64,000 bases of DNA from Pantoea agglomerans. GTDB lineage: Bacteria; Pseudomonadota; Gammaproteobacteria; Enterobacterales; Enterobacteriaceae. Under the pieces are notes generated by a model. It saw only the letters and a list, made by a program, of their open reading frames with translations, was not told where the DNA came from and did not search any database. Below are positions 16,330 to 25,010 of this stretch, in pieces; position 1 is the stretch's first letter; every line of letters begins with the position of its first letter. The DNA is taken from positions 372,001 through 436,000 of the forward strand of contig NZ_CP083808.1 in assembly GCF_020149765.1 (NCBI RefSeq). Direction: 5' to 3'. The translations under genes were made by a program, and so were the position numbers.

Positions 16330-17364
16330 CTACTCCATTTCCAGCATGATTTTGATATCAGAGGGGTTTCCGGCGGCAGCGCGCTCAAAAGCGGCGACGC
16401 TTTCGCTGAATTTGTAGGTCTGACTGATCAGCGGCTGAACGCGCAGCTTGCCGCTGCTCAGCAGACGCAGGGTGCGCGGATACATATTGGCGTAGCGGAA
16501 AATGGTCTTGAAGGTAATCTCTTTCGCCTGCGCGGCCACGATATCCAGCGGCGCCGCGTCGATCGGCATGCCGACCAGCACGGCGGTCGCGCCCGGTGCG
16601 GCATGCTGCGCCAGCGTGGCGATGGCCGGTTTGGCGCCGCTGCATTCGAACACCACGTCAGCGCCGTTGCCGCTGGTCAGCGCGGCGACTCTGGCGGCCA
16701 AATCACCGCTTTTAATATTTACCGCGTGCAGCCCCTCGTAGTTGGCGGCAACCGCCAGCTTCTCATCGAACAGGTCGCAAATGATAACGTCTGAGCAGCC
16801 GCCTGCGAGCGCCGCCAGCGCCGTCACGACGCCAATCGGGCCAGCGCCGATCACCAGCGCGATATCGCCTGGCTTGATGCCCGCTTTTGTCGCGGCGTGC
16901 ATACCTATCGCCAGCGGCTCTACCATCGCGCCTTCCGCGAAGCTGACGTTATCGGGCAGTTTGAAGGTAAACGCGCCGGGATGAATAACGGTTTCACGCA
17001 GGCAGCCGTGTACCGGCGGCGTCGCCCAAAAACGCACGGCGGGATCCAGGTTATAGATGCCGGCGCGCGACTGGGCAGAGTTGAGATCGGGAATGCCCGG
17101 CTCCATGCAGACGCGATCGCCGGGCTTTACGTGCGTGACATTTTTGCCGGTAGCCAGCACTACGCCAGACGCTTCATGACCCAGCACCATCGGCGCCTCA
17201 ACCACAAAAGGACCAATGCGGCCGTGCTGATAGTAGTGGACGTCGCTGCCGCAGATGCCAACAGAGTGGATTTTGATTTCGACGTCGTTATCACCGAGCG
17301 TTTCGTCAAATTCGCGATCTTCAATGGCGATTTTGCCTGCTTCAGCCAGAACCAATGCTTTCAT
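16330..17364 (-). CDS. Zinc-dependent polyol (xylitol/D-arabitol/sorbitol-type) dehydrogenase
   Basis: A 344-residue medium-chain dehydrogenase. Catalytic zinc ligands are C38 (GICGSD), H63 and E64 (GHEASG); the Rossmann motif is [16 protein letters not shown]. The four-cysteine structural-zinc loop is missing and replaced by the segment [19 protein letters not shown], a known feature of bacterial xylitol dehydrogenases. It is the first gene of the pentitol operon, starting about 25 bp from the promoter-proximal operator. It likely oxidises a pentitol to D-xylulose with NAD+; whether the natural substrate is xylitol or D-arabitol cannot be told. Confidence 0.85.
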   Translation of the reverse strand: MKALVLAEAGKIAIEDREFDETLGDNDVEIKIHSVGICGSDVHYYQHGRIGPFVVEAPMVLGHEASGVVLATGKNVTHVKPGDRVCMEPGIPDLNSAQSRAGIYNLDPAVRFWATPPVHGCLRETVIHPGAFTFKLPDNVSFAEGAMVEPLAIGMHAATKAGIKPGDIALVIGAGPIGVVTALAALAGGCSDVIICDLFDEKLAVAANYEGLHAVNIKSGDLAARVAALTSGNGADVVFECSGAKPAIATLAQHAAPGATAVLVGMPIDAAPLDIVAAQAKEITFKTIFRYANMYPRTLRLLSSGKLRVQPLISQTYKFSESVAAFERAAAGNPSDIKIMLEME

Positions 17365-17389
17365 TTTATGCCCCCAGTAAGATCATTCT

Positions 17390-17407
17390 AATGGTATCGA
17401 TATCATT
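17390..17407. promoter_or_regulatory. LacI-type palindromic operator, dehydrogenase side
   Basis: AATGGTATCGATATCATT is an 18-bp near-perfect palindrome centred on ATCGAT, 26 bp before the dehydrogenase start. The same sequence pattern recurs at 17549. A LacI-family regulator is encoded at 18212. Confidence 0.7.
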
Positions 17408-17548
17408 TATCTGCGGCGATACTGTCGTAAATAAAGCGGTAAAACTGTGATGATTGTTAAAAAATCGCCATTAAGGCAAATCAATAAACCCCATATCAAT
17501 GAGTAACATTGACAGCGATCACAGATTATCTGCGGCTGGCCTGCAATA

Positions 17549-17566
17549 AATGTTATCGATACCATC
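17549..17566. promoter_or_regulatory. LacI-type palindromic operator, isomerase side
   Basis: AATGTTATCGATACCATC matches the operator at 17390-17407 (inverted, two or three differences) and lies 20 bp upstream of the isomerase start. The centre-to-centre distance is 159 bp, compatible with looping between the two divergent promoters. Confidence 0.7.
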
Positions 17567-17585
17567 ATGATGAGTTGAGGAAGCG

Positions 17586-18128
17586 ATGATCGAAACCCGT
17601 AAATATGTACAGCAAACCCTGGATGCACTGCGCCAGGCCAGTATTACGCTGACGCAGGATGAGCAGCAGCGCATTGAGATCGCCACGTTTGGGCTGCCGG
17701 ATTACCCGGCTTCCGGCCTGCAGCTGCTGACCTACGTCAACTCGCCGCGTTACTGCGCCAAAGAGATGGTGCTGTTTCCCAGACAGACCTGCCCTGAGCA
17801 TCTGCACCCGCCGTTCGAAGGGACGCCCGGCAAGCAGGAGACCTTTCGCTGCCGCGCGGGCGAGGTTTATCTCTTCGTGGACGACAGCAGCCTGACGCAG
17901 AATGACGCCGGCGGCGCGCCGGTTTGTCGCGTGCCAGAGGGAAGCGAAGAGTGGTACACCTGCACAGCCTACGTTTTGCTGCGCCCTGGCGAGCAGTACA
18001 CCATTGCGCCCAATACGCGCCACTGGTTTCAGGCGGGGGATAACGGCGCGGTGGTCTCTGAGTTCTCTTCAGAGAGCCGCGATGAACTCGATATTTTTAC
18101 CGATCCACGCGTCAACCGGCTGGCATAA
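17586..18128 (+). CDS. D-lyxose/D-mannose-type ketol-isomerase (cupin)
   Basis: A 180-residue cupin sugar isomerase of the bacterial D-lyxose isomerase family, which interconverts D-lyxose and D-xylulose (and D-mannose and D-fructose) with Mn2+. Metal ligands are visible: the HxH pair in CPEHLHPPF, the Glu in GKQETFRCRAGEVYLFV and the His in APNTRHWFQAG. An operator overlaps its promoter region. It is divergent from the pentitol operon and 83 bp upstream of the LacI gene, so its product, D-xylulose, would feed the xylulokinase. The call is good; the substrate preference is inference. Confidence 0.85.
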   Translation: MIETRKYVQQTLDALRQASITLTQDEQQRIEIATFGLPDYPASGLQLLTYVNSPRYCAKEMVLFPRQTCPEHLHPPFEGTPGKQETFRCRAGEVYLFVDDSSLTQNDAGGAPVCRVPEGSEEWYTCTAYVLLRPGEQYTIAPNTRHWFQAGDNGAVVSEFSSESRDELDIFTDPRVNRLA

Positions 18129-18211
18129 CAATCAGCATTAGCTTCGCACCCCAGGATCTGTCATGATTTGTAAATGATACAAAATGATATGGTTTAATTA
18201 AGGAGCCGCAA

Positions 18212-19213
18212 TTGGCAGCAGGTCGGGGACGAAAGGCGACGCTGGCAAGCGTCGCCGCGCAGGCGAACGTCAGTAAAATTACCGCTTCCCGGGCATTTTC
18301 TCAGCCAGAGAAAGTGCATCCGGAAACGCTGCAACGCATCCGCGAGACGGCAGAGCAGCTTGGCTACGTCGTCAATACCGCCGCGCGCAACCTGCGGGCG
18401 AAAGCCAGTAAAACCATCGGCATCGTCAATCCTGATATGGCTAACCCGTTCTTTGGCGGGCTGACGCGGCTGATGACGCTGGAAGCGCAAAAGCTGGGTT
18501 ACGACACGCTGGTGTTTGACTCCTGTGAATCGCAGGAAGCGGAAGACCGCATTATCGACAAGCTGATCGGCTACAACGTCGATGCCATTATCCTCTCCGT
18601 GATTTCCAACGACGTTAACTATCATCCCGCCTATATGAAGCGACTGGAAATTCTCAATATTCCCGTTGTGCTGGTGGATCGTGAGCTGCAGGCGTCGCAC
18701 TGCAGCGGCGTCTATATCGACAACCTGGACTGCGGTTTGCAGACGGGGCGCTGGCTGTTAGAGCAGCAGGCCAGCCGCGTCGTCGTGGTTTCGGGGCCGG
18801 AGAATTCCAACGTTGCGCGTGAAAGAGTGACCGGTTTGCAGGCGGCGCTGCAGGGCAAGGTGGCGTCGCTGGAGATTTTGCACGCCGATTTCTTTATGGA
18901 CGCCGCCTGGCGGGAAACCAGCCGCTGGCTGAGCAGCCATGCTGCCCCGGACTACTTTGTCGGCTGTAATAACCAGATCTCGCTGGGCATTATCAAAGCC
19001 TGCATTGAGCACAAGCTCCGCCTGATGGAAGAGGTCAGCCTTTTCAGTATTGACCATCTCACCCACGCCGAGATTTACGGTTTCCATTTCCCCTGCGTCA
19101 CCCACGATCTCCAAGAGATCGCCTGGCAGGCGCTGAATCTGGCGATCCGCCGCGTGCAGGACCCCGACAGCAAGCCAGGCAAGGTTATCGTGCGCGGCAG
19201 GATCGCGCCATAG
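18212..19213 (+). CDS. LacI-family regulator of the pentitol/lyxose genes
   Basis: A 333-residue LacI/GalR repressor starting at TTG, with an AAGGAG site 8 bp upstream. The DNA-binding domain reads ATLASVAAQANVSKITASRA, then the hinge-helix region ending LGYVVN and NLRAKAS. The effector-binding core has IGIVNPDMANPFFGGL and ILNIPVVLVDREL. The palindromic sites at 17390 and 17549 are its probable targets. A 17-bp inverted repeat, TTTGTA-N5-TACAAA, at 18167-18183 lies 29 bp before the start and could be a self-control site. The likely inducer is the pentitol or D-xylulose. Confidence 0.85.
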   Translation: MAAGRGRKATLASVAAQANVSKITASRAFSQPEKVHPETLQRIRETAEQLGYVVNTAARNLRAKASKTIGIVNPDMANPFFGGLTRLMTLEAQKLGYDTLVFDSCESQEAEDRIIDKLIGYNVDAIILSVISNDVNYHPAYMKRLEILNIPVVLVDRELQASHCSGVYIDNLDCGLQTGRWLLEQQASRVVVVSGPENSNVARERVTGLQAALQGKVASLEILHADFFMDAAWRETSRWLSSHAAPDYFVGCNNQISLGIIKACIEHKLRLMEEVSLFSIDHLTHAEIYGFHFPCVTHDLQEIAWQALNLAIRRVQDPDSKPGKVIVRGRIAP

Positions 19214-19347
19214 CGCGTGAGCATTCGGCCTGCGGGCTGGCGATCCAGCCCAGGGCCTAAGCTGACTGATAAGCGCGGAAGCCGGTTTTGCTGACAGCGC
19301 GATCGTCTGGCTGACGCCAGAGACGATTTATCTGACCGCGGGATAAG

Positions 19348-20835
19348 CTACTGGGCATTGATCTCGACGCCCGCAGCGATCAGACAGCCTTTTAAAACGC
19401 CAAACGCATCCTGACACTGCCGCTCATTGACGCAGGCGTAGCCAAGCAGCAAACCGCGCGTGCGCTGGGGATGCATATAGTACTGCGAGAGCGGCCGCAC
19501 CTTTACGCCGCGCCTGAGCGCTTCGGCGGTGATGGCAACATCGTCACAGCCGTCTGGCAGCCGCAGCACCAGATGCAGCCCTGCCTCATGGTTGACCGGC
19601 GGTAAAAACGCCGGGCCCAGGTAGCGCTCAATCAGTTTGCATAAAAACTGACGCCGCTGGCCGTAGAGCAACCGCATACGGCGGATGTGATCCATATAGT
19701 GTCCCTGGCGGATAAACTCGCCCAGCGCCCGCTGGATCAGCAGATGGCCGCCGCGGTAAAGCTCGGTCGCCGCGGTGCGCATCGGCTCAGCCAGCATCTT
19801 CGGCACGACCATGTAGCCAATGCGCAGCGCCGGGTAGAGCGTTTTGCTGAAGGTGCCCATATAGATCACCGGCGCATCCTCTTCCAGCCCCTGTAGCGAC
19901 GGCCAGGGGGTACCGGAAAAGCGAAACTCGCTGTCGTAGTCATCCTCGATAATCCAGCTGCCGTGACGCCGCGCCAGCGCCAGCAGCGCTCTACGCCGCG
20001 CCAGACTCAGGTGTGCGCCCAGCGGGTATTGATGTGACGGCGTCACAAAGATCATTCGCGGCGGCGGGCCTGAGGCGGGCACAATCCCCTCGTCATCGAC
20101 GGGGATGGCGCGGATTTTCAGGCCGTTTTTACGCAGCAGGTTACGCGTGCCCCAGTAGCCTGGCTCCTCCATCCAGACCAGATCGCCTGGATCCCCCAGC
20201 ACGCAGGAGACCAGATCGACCGCCTGGTGTATCCCTTCGGTAATCAGGATTTGATCGGCATCGGCTTTCACCGAACGCGCGACGCGCAGATACTCCACCA
20301 GCGCATGACGCAGATCGGGACAGCCGCCGCCGCTGCTGTAAATCAGCCGGTGAATATCGGGCTCGCGATTGAGCCGCGCCTGGATCTGGCTAAAGAGTTT
20401 ATGCGGAAATTCAGTGACGTCGGGCGCGCCGGGAACAAAAGCTCCCCACTGGTAGGGTGATGCGGTGGCATGCCCTAACAGCGTTGCGCCCCGCTTTGAC
20501 AGAGTGGCCGGCAGCGGCGCGGCGGTGGGCTGAAGCAGTTCGATGGCCTGGCTTTGCAGGCAGATCTCCGGCAGCGTATCCGCAATCCAGGTGCCGCTGC
20601 CGGTGCGGGCCGTGACGTAGCCCTGTGCCATCAAACTTTCATAAACATGCAGTACGGTGTTTCGCGATACGCCCAGCTCGCGCGCCATGTCGCGCGTCGG
20701 CGGCAGGCGTCCACCGCGCGGGAAAACCCCTTCAATAATAGCGGCCTGTATGCAGGCCAGCAGCCTCTGCTGCAGCGAGCCGCTCTGCAAAACCTGCAGT
20801 CGCTCTAATAAGTGATCGGCATATAACAGCTGCAA
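19348..20835 (-). CDS. MocR-family (GabR-like) transcriptional regulator, paralogue 1
   Basis: A GntR-type winged-helix domain (RLPPTRDMARELGVSRNTVLHVYE) fused to a fold-type I aminotransferase domain. PLP-site features are ITEGIHQAVDLV, EDDYDSEFRF and the lysine in GTFSKTLYPALRIGYMV. There is no ATG at the family start. I place the start at TTG 20835 (495 residues) because a GGAG precedes it and because the second MocR (48047) starts at the same place relative to a shared CCAAAT/CCAATT box. GabR-like proteins sense GABA as a PLP adduct and control GABA uptake or catabolism genes. The divergent permease at 21247 is the likely target. Confidence 0.85.
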   Translation of the reverse strand: MQLLYADHLLERLQVLQSGSLQQRLLACIQAAIIEGVFPRGGRLPPTRDMARELGVSRNTVLHVYESLMAQGYVTARTGSGTWIADTLPEICLQSQAIELLQPTAAPLPATLSKRGATLLGHATASPYQWGAFVPGAPDVTEFPHKLFSQIQARLNREPDIHRLIYSSGGGCPDLRHALVEYLRVARSVKADADQILITEGIHQAVDLVSCVLGDPGDLVWMEEPGYWGTRNLLRKNGLKIRAIPVDDEGIVPASGPPPRMIFVTPSHQYPLGAHLSLARRRALLALARRHGSWIIEDDYDSEFRFSGTPWPSLQGLEEDAPVIYMGTFSKTLYPALRIGYMVVPKMLAEPMRTAATELYRGGHLLIQRALGEFIRQGHYMDHIRRMRLLYGQRRQFLCKLIERYLGPAFLPPVNHEAGLHLVLRLPDGCDDVAITAEALRRGVKVRPLSQYYMHPQRTRGLLLGYACVNERQCQDAFGVLKGCLIAAGVEINAQ

Positions 20836-20866
20836 TTGGCTCCATCCCACTCTCTGAAATTGGCTC
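20834..20866. promoter_or_regulatory. Direct repeat GAGCCAATT-type (minus strand) at the MocR 1 start
   Basis: GAGCCAATT occurs twice on the minus strand, 24 bp apart (20866-20858 and 20842-20834), the second overlapping the TTG start. A matching pair lies at the start of the second MocR gene. The rest of 20867-21246 (about 380 bp, between the divergent MocR and permease) shows no gene; two divergent promoters are expected there. Confidence 0.5.
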
Positions 20867-21246
20867 TGGCAACTTACCTCTTCGCACGCATTAATAAAAG
20901 CGTTTGTCGAGAATTGTAAACAAAACGTATCAGCGAGGGTAATAAGATGAGCGATCAACAGAGTCTGATACAGCCGGGGAAAGCAGTCGCTTTGCCCTGT
21001 CGCACCGGGACGTTGTGCGCATGGCCTGGCGCACACCCGTTAACAAAATTTATCCATACCGCCTCCCCGGCGACGCCCAGTCACCGCCGCGCTGAGACAG
21101 CGTTGCGGGCAAAGGCGGCCGACAGTGGCCCCCTGATGGCGCAACGTGCGTCATAACCGCCCGATACTTTTCGGTTCGCTGCCGCGAGCCTTTCCCCCTG
21201 CTCGTTCCTGACACCCAACCCCGGGAACCGTTCTGGAGACGTTTTG

Positions 21247-22662
21247 ATGACGAGAATGCAGAGTGCGAATGAAGATGCACTGGCACAAAATTTAAAGCCG
21301 CGCCATGTGCGCATGCTGTCCATTGCCGGCGTGATTGGCGCTGGCCTGTTTGTGGGATCGGGACACGCCATTGCCGAGGCGGGCCCGGCGGTGCTTATCG
21401 CCTACGCCGCCGCCGGTGCGCTGGTGGTGTTGATTATGCGTATGCTGGCCGAGATGGCGGTTGCGCTGCCCGATTCCGGCTCGTTCTCTACCTATGCCGA
21501 TAAGGCGCTCGGCCGCTGGGCTGGATTCACCATCGGCTGGCTCTACTGGTGGTTTTGGGTGCTGGTTATTCCCCTTGAGGCTAACGCGGCCGGCACCATC
21601 CTGCACGCCTGGTTCCCGCAGATCGCCATCTGGCAGTTTACGCTCGCCATTACGCTGATTTTAACCCTGACCAATCTGCTGAGCGTCAAGAACTACGGCG
21701 AGTTTGAGTTCTGGTTCGCGCTGCTCAAGGTCGCGGCGATTATTGCGTTCTTATGCGCCGCCGGCCTGGCCGTATTTGGCTATCTGCCCAACAGCGGTGC
21801 CAGCGGGCTGCAGCATCTTTATGATACGCAGGGGTTTATGCCCAACGGCTTCGGCAAGGTAATGGCGGCGATCCTGACCACCATGTTTTCGTTTATGGGC
21901 ACCGAAATTATCACTATCGCGGCCGCCGAATCGAAGAACCCAGGCAAGCAAATCACCCAGGCCACCAATTCAGTTATCTGGCGCATCGCGCTGTTCTATC
22001 TGCTGTCGATATTCTTCGTGGTCGCCCTGGTGCCGTGGAATTCACCGTCGCTGGTTGAGCATGGCTCCTATCAGACCGTGCTGCAGGCGATGAATATTCC
22101 CCACGCCAAACTTATCGTCGATATCGTGGTGCTGATCGCGGTGTGCAGCTGTCTTAACTCGGCGCTCTATACCTCTTCACGCATGCTCTATTCGCTGTCG
22201 CGTCGTAAAGATGCGCCTGCGGCGGCATCCCGCACCACGCGCAGCGGAACGCCCTGGATTGCGGTGCTGCTCTCCACGGCGGCGGCGTTTGTGGCGGTGG
22301 TGGCTAACTACCTGGCACCCAGCGCGGTGTTTGAATTTCTGCTGGCCAGCTCCGGCGCCATCGCGCTGCTGGTATACCTGGTGATCGCCCTCTCTCATCT
22401 GGTGCTGCGCAAAAAGCGCGAGAAAGCGGGCGAGCAGCTGAGTTACCGCATGTGGCTGTTCCCCGGCCTCACCTGGGTGACCATTCTGTTTATCGCAACC
22501 GTGCTGGTGTGCATGCTGTTCAATAAGCAACATCAGACCGAACTGCTGGCGACCGGCGGCCTGGCGCTGGTGATTGTTATCGCCAGCCTGCTTATGCCGC
22601 GCAGAAAGCTTCAGCAGCAGCGTGCCCGCTTCTACGCGGTACGCTCTTCCGAAAACAGCTGA
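21247..22662 (+). CDS. gabP: GABA/amino-acid permease (GabP-like)
   Basis: A 471-residue, 12-segment transporter of the APC superfamily, amino-acid transporter (AAT) family. The start LKPRHVRMLSIAGVIGAGLFVGSGHAIAEAGP is typical of GabP, and the conserved ESKNPGKQITQATNSVIWRI loop is present. GabP takes up GABA with protons across the inner membrane. I chose ATG 21247 (GGAG 9 bp upstream) over the TTG one codon earlier. It is divergent from a MocR/GabR-like gene, and a GABA aminotransferase gene with a second MocR paralogue lies 25 kb away. Close relatives carry other amino acids, so the GABA substrate is likely but not certain. Confidence 0.82.
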   Translation: MTRMQSANEDALAQNLKPRHVRMLSIAGVIGAGLFVGSGHAIAEAGPAVLIAYAAAGALVVLIMRMLAEMAVALPDSGSFSTYADKALGRWAGFTIGWLYWWFWVLVIPLEANAAGTILHAWFPQIAIWQFTLAITLILTLTNLLSVKNYGEFEFWFALLKVAAIIAFLCAAGLAVFGYLPNSGASGLQHLYDTQGFMPNGFGKVMAAILTTMFSFMGTEIITIAAAESKNPGKQITQATNSVIWRIALFYLLSIFFVVALVPWNSPSLVEHGSYQTVLQAMNIPHAKLIVDIVVLIAVCSCLNSALYTSSRMLYSLSRRKDAPAAASRTTRSGTPWIAVLLSTAAAFVAVVANYLAPSAVFEFLLASSGAIALLVYLVIALSHLVLRKKREKAGEQLSYRMWLFPGLTWVTILFIATVLVCMLFNKQHQTELLATGGLALVIVIASLLMPRRKLQQQRARFYAVRSSENS

Positions 22663-22767
22663 TCGCGCCCGCCTCAACGCGCCGCGCGCTTAACAGTCGC
22701 GGCGCGCTCCAGCCTCGCCGCTTGCGGCACGCCGTTGCGGCAGCCATTTAGCGGGTCGAAATGGCCG

Positions 22768-23652
22768 CTAGCCCTTGCTCCAGTAGGCCATAAAGCTGAC
22801 GCTCTCGCTGGCCAGCTGGCGCTCGTTCACCAGATAGCGCCGGATATGTCTCACCGCAGAGGACTCGGCGGCGACCCAGCCATAGAAACGATTGGGCCTG
22901 CGCGCTGCGCCGTGCCACAGACGCGCCTGTTCAACCTCAAAAGAAGCCGGAGCGGCGCTGAGCGCATAGTCAGGCAGGGAGAGGTTCGCCTTAACCGCCT
23001 GCAACAGCGCCGCGCCGTGCGCCGTTCGGGTTCGGTCGCGGGGAAGCCAGAAGACCTGCGCAAAAGCGTATTGTCGCCAGTCGAGACTATCCTCTGCCCG
23101 CGGCACTTCCTGAAAAATCTGCAGGGCGGGCGGCGACGCCATATGCGCCACCTGCTCAAGGATACCTTTTACCGCAGGCAGCGCGGTTTCATCAGCGACC
23201 ACCAGCGCGCGCGCTACCTCGGGATTGAGGTGCCATTCATATCCGCCGCTGTCGTCGACGTGCTGCCGGTTGGGCGCGACCATCTGCAGAGCATCGCCCG
23301 GCGCGGCGCGAATGACCCAGGCGGAAGCCGGCCCCGCTGTGCCGTGAACAACAAACTCGACCTCTGCCTGACATTCGACGGCGTTGACGGCGCGAAGCGT
23401 GTAGGTGCGCGGCACGGGCCGCTGCTCCGGCGTCAGGGTTTTAAGCTGCTCGCGCCAGGGGGTGTGCCTGTTTAACGAGGCGGGAAACCCCTGCGGCGAC
23501 GGAAAGAGGATCTTGATACGCTGATCGGGTCCGTCTCGCTTTATCATCTCCAGCTCTTCGCCCGTAAAGAGGCAGCTCACCAGAGAGGGCGAGAGCCATC
23601 TTTTGCGCAGCAGCGTGACATTGAATAAGCGGTAAGGGGGAATCGCGGCCAT
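22768..23652 (-). CDS. Siderophore-interacting protein (FAD-dependent ferric-siderophore reductase)
   Basis: A 294-residue SIP-family flavoprotein. It has the FAD-binding motif RTYTLR with VEFVVHG following, a C-terminal NADPH-type domain (ALVVADETALPAVKGIL) and the closing AYWSKG typical of ViuB-like enzymes. These proteins reduce ferric siderophore in the cytoplasm to release Fe2+. The gene follows the MFS gene by 15 bp in one operon divergent from iucABCD-iutA, on the other side of the Fur box, so it probably releases iron from imported ferric aerobactin. Classical aerobactin plasmid loci do not carry such a gene. Confidence 0.88.
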   Translation of the reverse strand: MAAIPPYRLFNVTLLRKRWLSPSLVSCLFTGEELEMIKRDGPDQRIKILFPSPQGFPASLNRHTPWREQLKTLTPEQRPVPRTYTLRAVNAVECQAEVEFVVHGTAGPASAWVIRAAPGDALQMVAPNRQHVDDSGGYEWHLNPEVARALVVADETALPAVKGILEQVAHMASPPALQIFQEVPRAEDSLDWRQYAFAQVFWLPRDRTRTAHGAALLQAVKANLSLPDYALSAAPASFEVEQARLWHGAARRPNRFYGWVAAESSAVRHIRRYLVNERQLASESVSFMAYWSKG

Positions 23653-23667
23653 AAAATTTCCTGACGT

Positions 23668-24846
23668 TCAGCGCGCGCTTTCCGCGCTTGCCGTTGTTCG
23701 CAGCCGACAGGCCACCATAAAGAAGATTGCTGATGCTATCCATGCCCCCGCCAGCAGGTGAGTCTGCCCCCATCGCCACGAGATAACGGGGATCAACAGG
23801 GCGCTCAGGCCGTAGCCCAGGGTGTGGCTGGTGGCGATCAGTCCCGCCCCTTTGCCGAGGGAGAGTTTTTGATTCAGCAGCAGCTGGTAGGCAGGCGTCG
23901 CCATCGCGGCGCCGAATGAGGTGACAACGATCCCCGTATAGAGCCAGGGCAGATTGCCAGCGACCATCATGCCCAGCCCTGCGCTCATCAATACCGCCGC
24001 GCTCAACAGCAGCGGCTGAATCTGCAGCCGCTGCGGCCTGACGATCAGAAACTGCGCCAGCAGGGTTGCGATGGCGGCCAGGCTCAGCAGCCAGGCGATA
24101 TGACGGCTGACCGCAGCGGGCGCGGCCATGTAATCGCGCAGCGCGGGCGCCAGCCCGATCTGCATCAGACTGATGCAGAGCGCAAGCAGCGCCGCCAGCA
24201 CAAGAAAGGGCAGCAGACCGCTATGCCAGCGCGCGGCCTGATGCGCCACCGCTTCCAGTGGCGGATCGCCATACTGGCGGCTGATAAAGATCAGGGCGAA
24301 AAGCGGCCCGGCGGCCATCAGCCACAGGGGCGCCATGGGATAAAGGCTGAGCGCAAATGCAGCCAGAGGCGGCCCCAGTAATCTTCCGCAGCTCAGGCCG
24401 GAACTGATGACCGCCAGCGCCGCCATGCGCTTCTCCGTGCCTGAGCGCTGCATCGCCCAGGTCTGCGCGGCGGGCACCATGCCCGAGACGGTCAGGCCGT
24501 AGATGGTACGCGACAGGATCAGCACCCCAACGCCAGCCGATATGCCGAGCTGTTTTTCCGCCATCAGCCAAACCGCCAGCGCCAGGAGGGCGAAACTTGC
24601 CAGATAGCCGGACAGCGACGCTACCACGACAAATTTGCAGCCTTTCACCTCAGATACGCGCCCCCACCAGGGCGAGGCGGGCAGGAACAGCATCGAGCCA
24701 GACATTAATAAACCGGCCCAGGTGGAGAGCGTCAGACCGGTCATCTGCACCAGCTGCGGCAGCATAACCAGTAAGCCGTTCTGACCAATTCCCAATAAGC
24801 CAGCGCAAAAGGCCAGCGGCCAGACTGATTTTCCCGACGCCGTCAT
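23668..24846 (-). CDS. MFS transporter, probable aerobactin exporter
   Basis: A 392-residue, 12-segment major-facilitator protein. The loop after segment 2 reads SPWWGRVSEVKG (a version of the MFS GxxxDRxGRR motif), and segment 5 has GLSCGRLLGPPLAAFAL. Its divergent position next to iucA and sharing of the Fur-box region point to export of aerobactin, as shown for other MFS genes next to iuc-type operons. The exact transport role is inference. It precedes the reductase gene by 15 bp. Confidence 0.8.
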   Translation of the reverse strand: MTASGKSVWPLAFCAGLLGIGQNGLLVMLPQLVQMTGLTLSTWAGLLMSGSMLFLPASPWWGRVSEVKGCKFVVVASLSGYLASFALLALAVWLMAEKQLGISAGVGVLILSRTIYGLTVSGMVPAAQTWAMQRSGTEKRMAALAVISSGLSCGRLLGPPLAAFALSLYPMAPLWLMAAGPLFALIFISRQYGDPPLEAVAHQAARWHSGLLPFLVLAALLALCISLMQIGLAPALRDYMAAPAAVSRHIAWLLSLAAIATLLAQFLIVRPQRLQIQPLLLSAAVLMSAGLGMMVAGNLPWLYTGIVVTSFGAAMATPAYQLLLNQKLSLGKGAGLIATSHTLGYGLSALLIPVISWRWGQTHLLAGAWIASAIFFMVACRLRTTASAESAR

Positions 24847-24944
24847 AGCGCGCCGTTATGTAATAAGTGACACATAAATGTAAAGACACCGTAAAAAACA
24901 TGGATATACAGCTGAAGATATGTTTACGAATATTGCAAAATTGG

Positions 24945-24988
24945 TTGCCATTGTAAATTAAATAATTATCATAACGATAATCATTATC
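24945..24988 (+). promoter_or_regulatory. iucA promoter with Fur box
   Basis: TTGCCA (24945) and TATCAT (24967) with a 16-bp spacer form a plausible promoter. A Fur box at 24970-24988 matches 17 of 19 bases of the GATAATGATAATCATTATC consensus and overlaps the -10. It lies between the divergent iucA and MFS genes, so iron would repress both. Confidence 0.8.
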
Positions 24989-25010
24989 AGTTAAGAAGTG
25001 AGATTATCTT

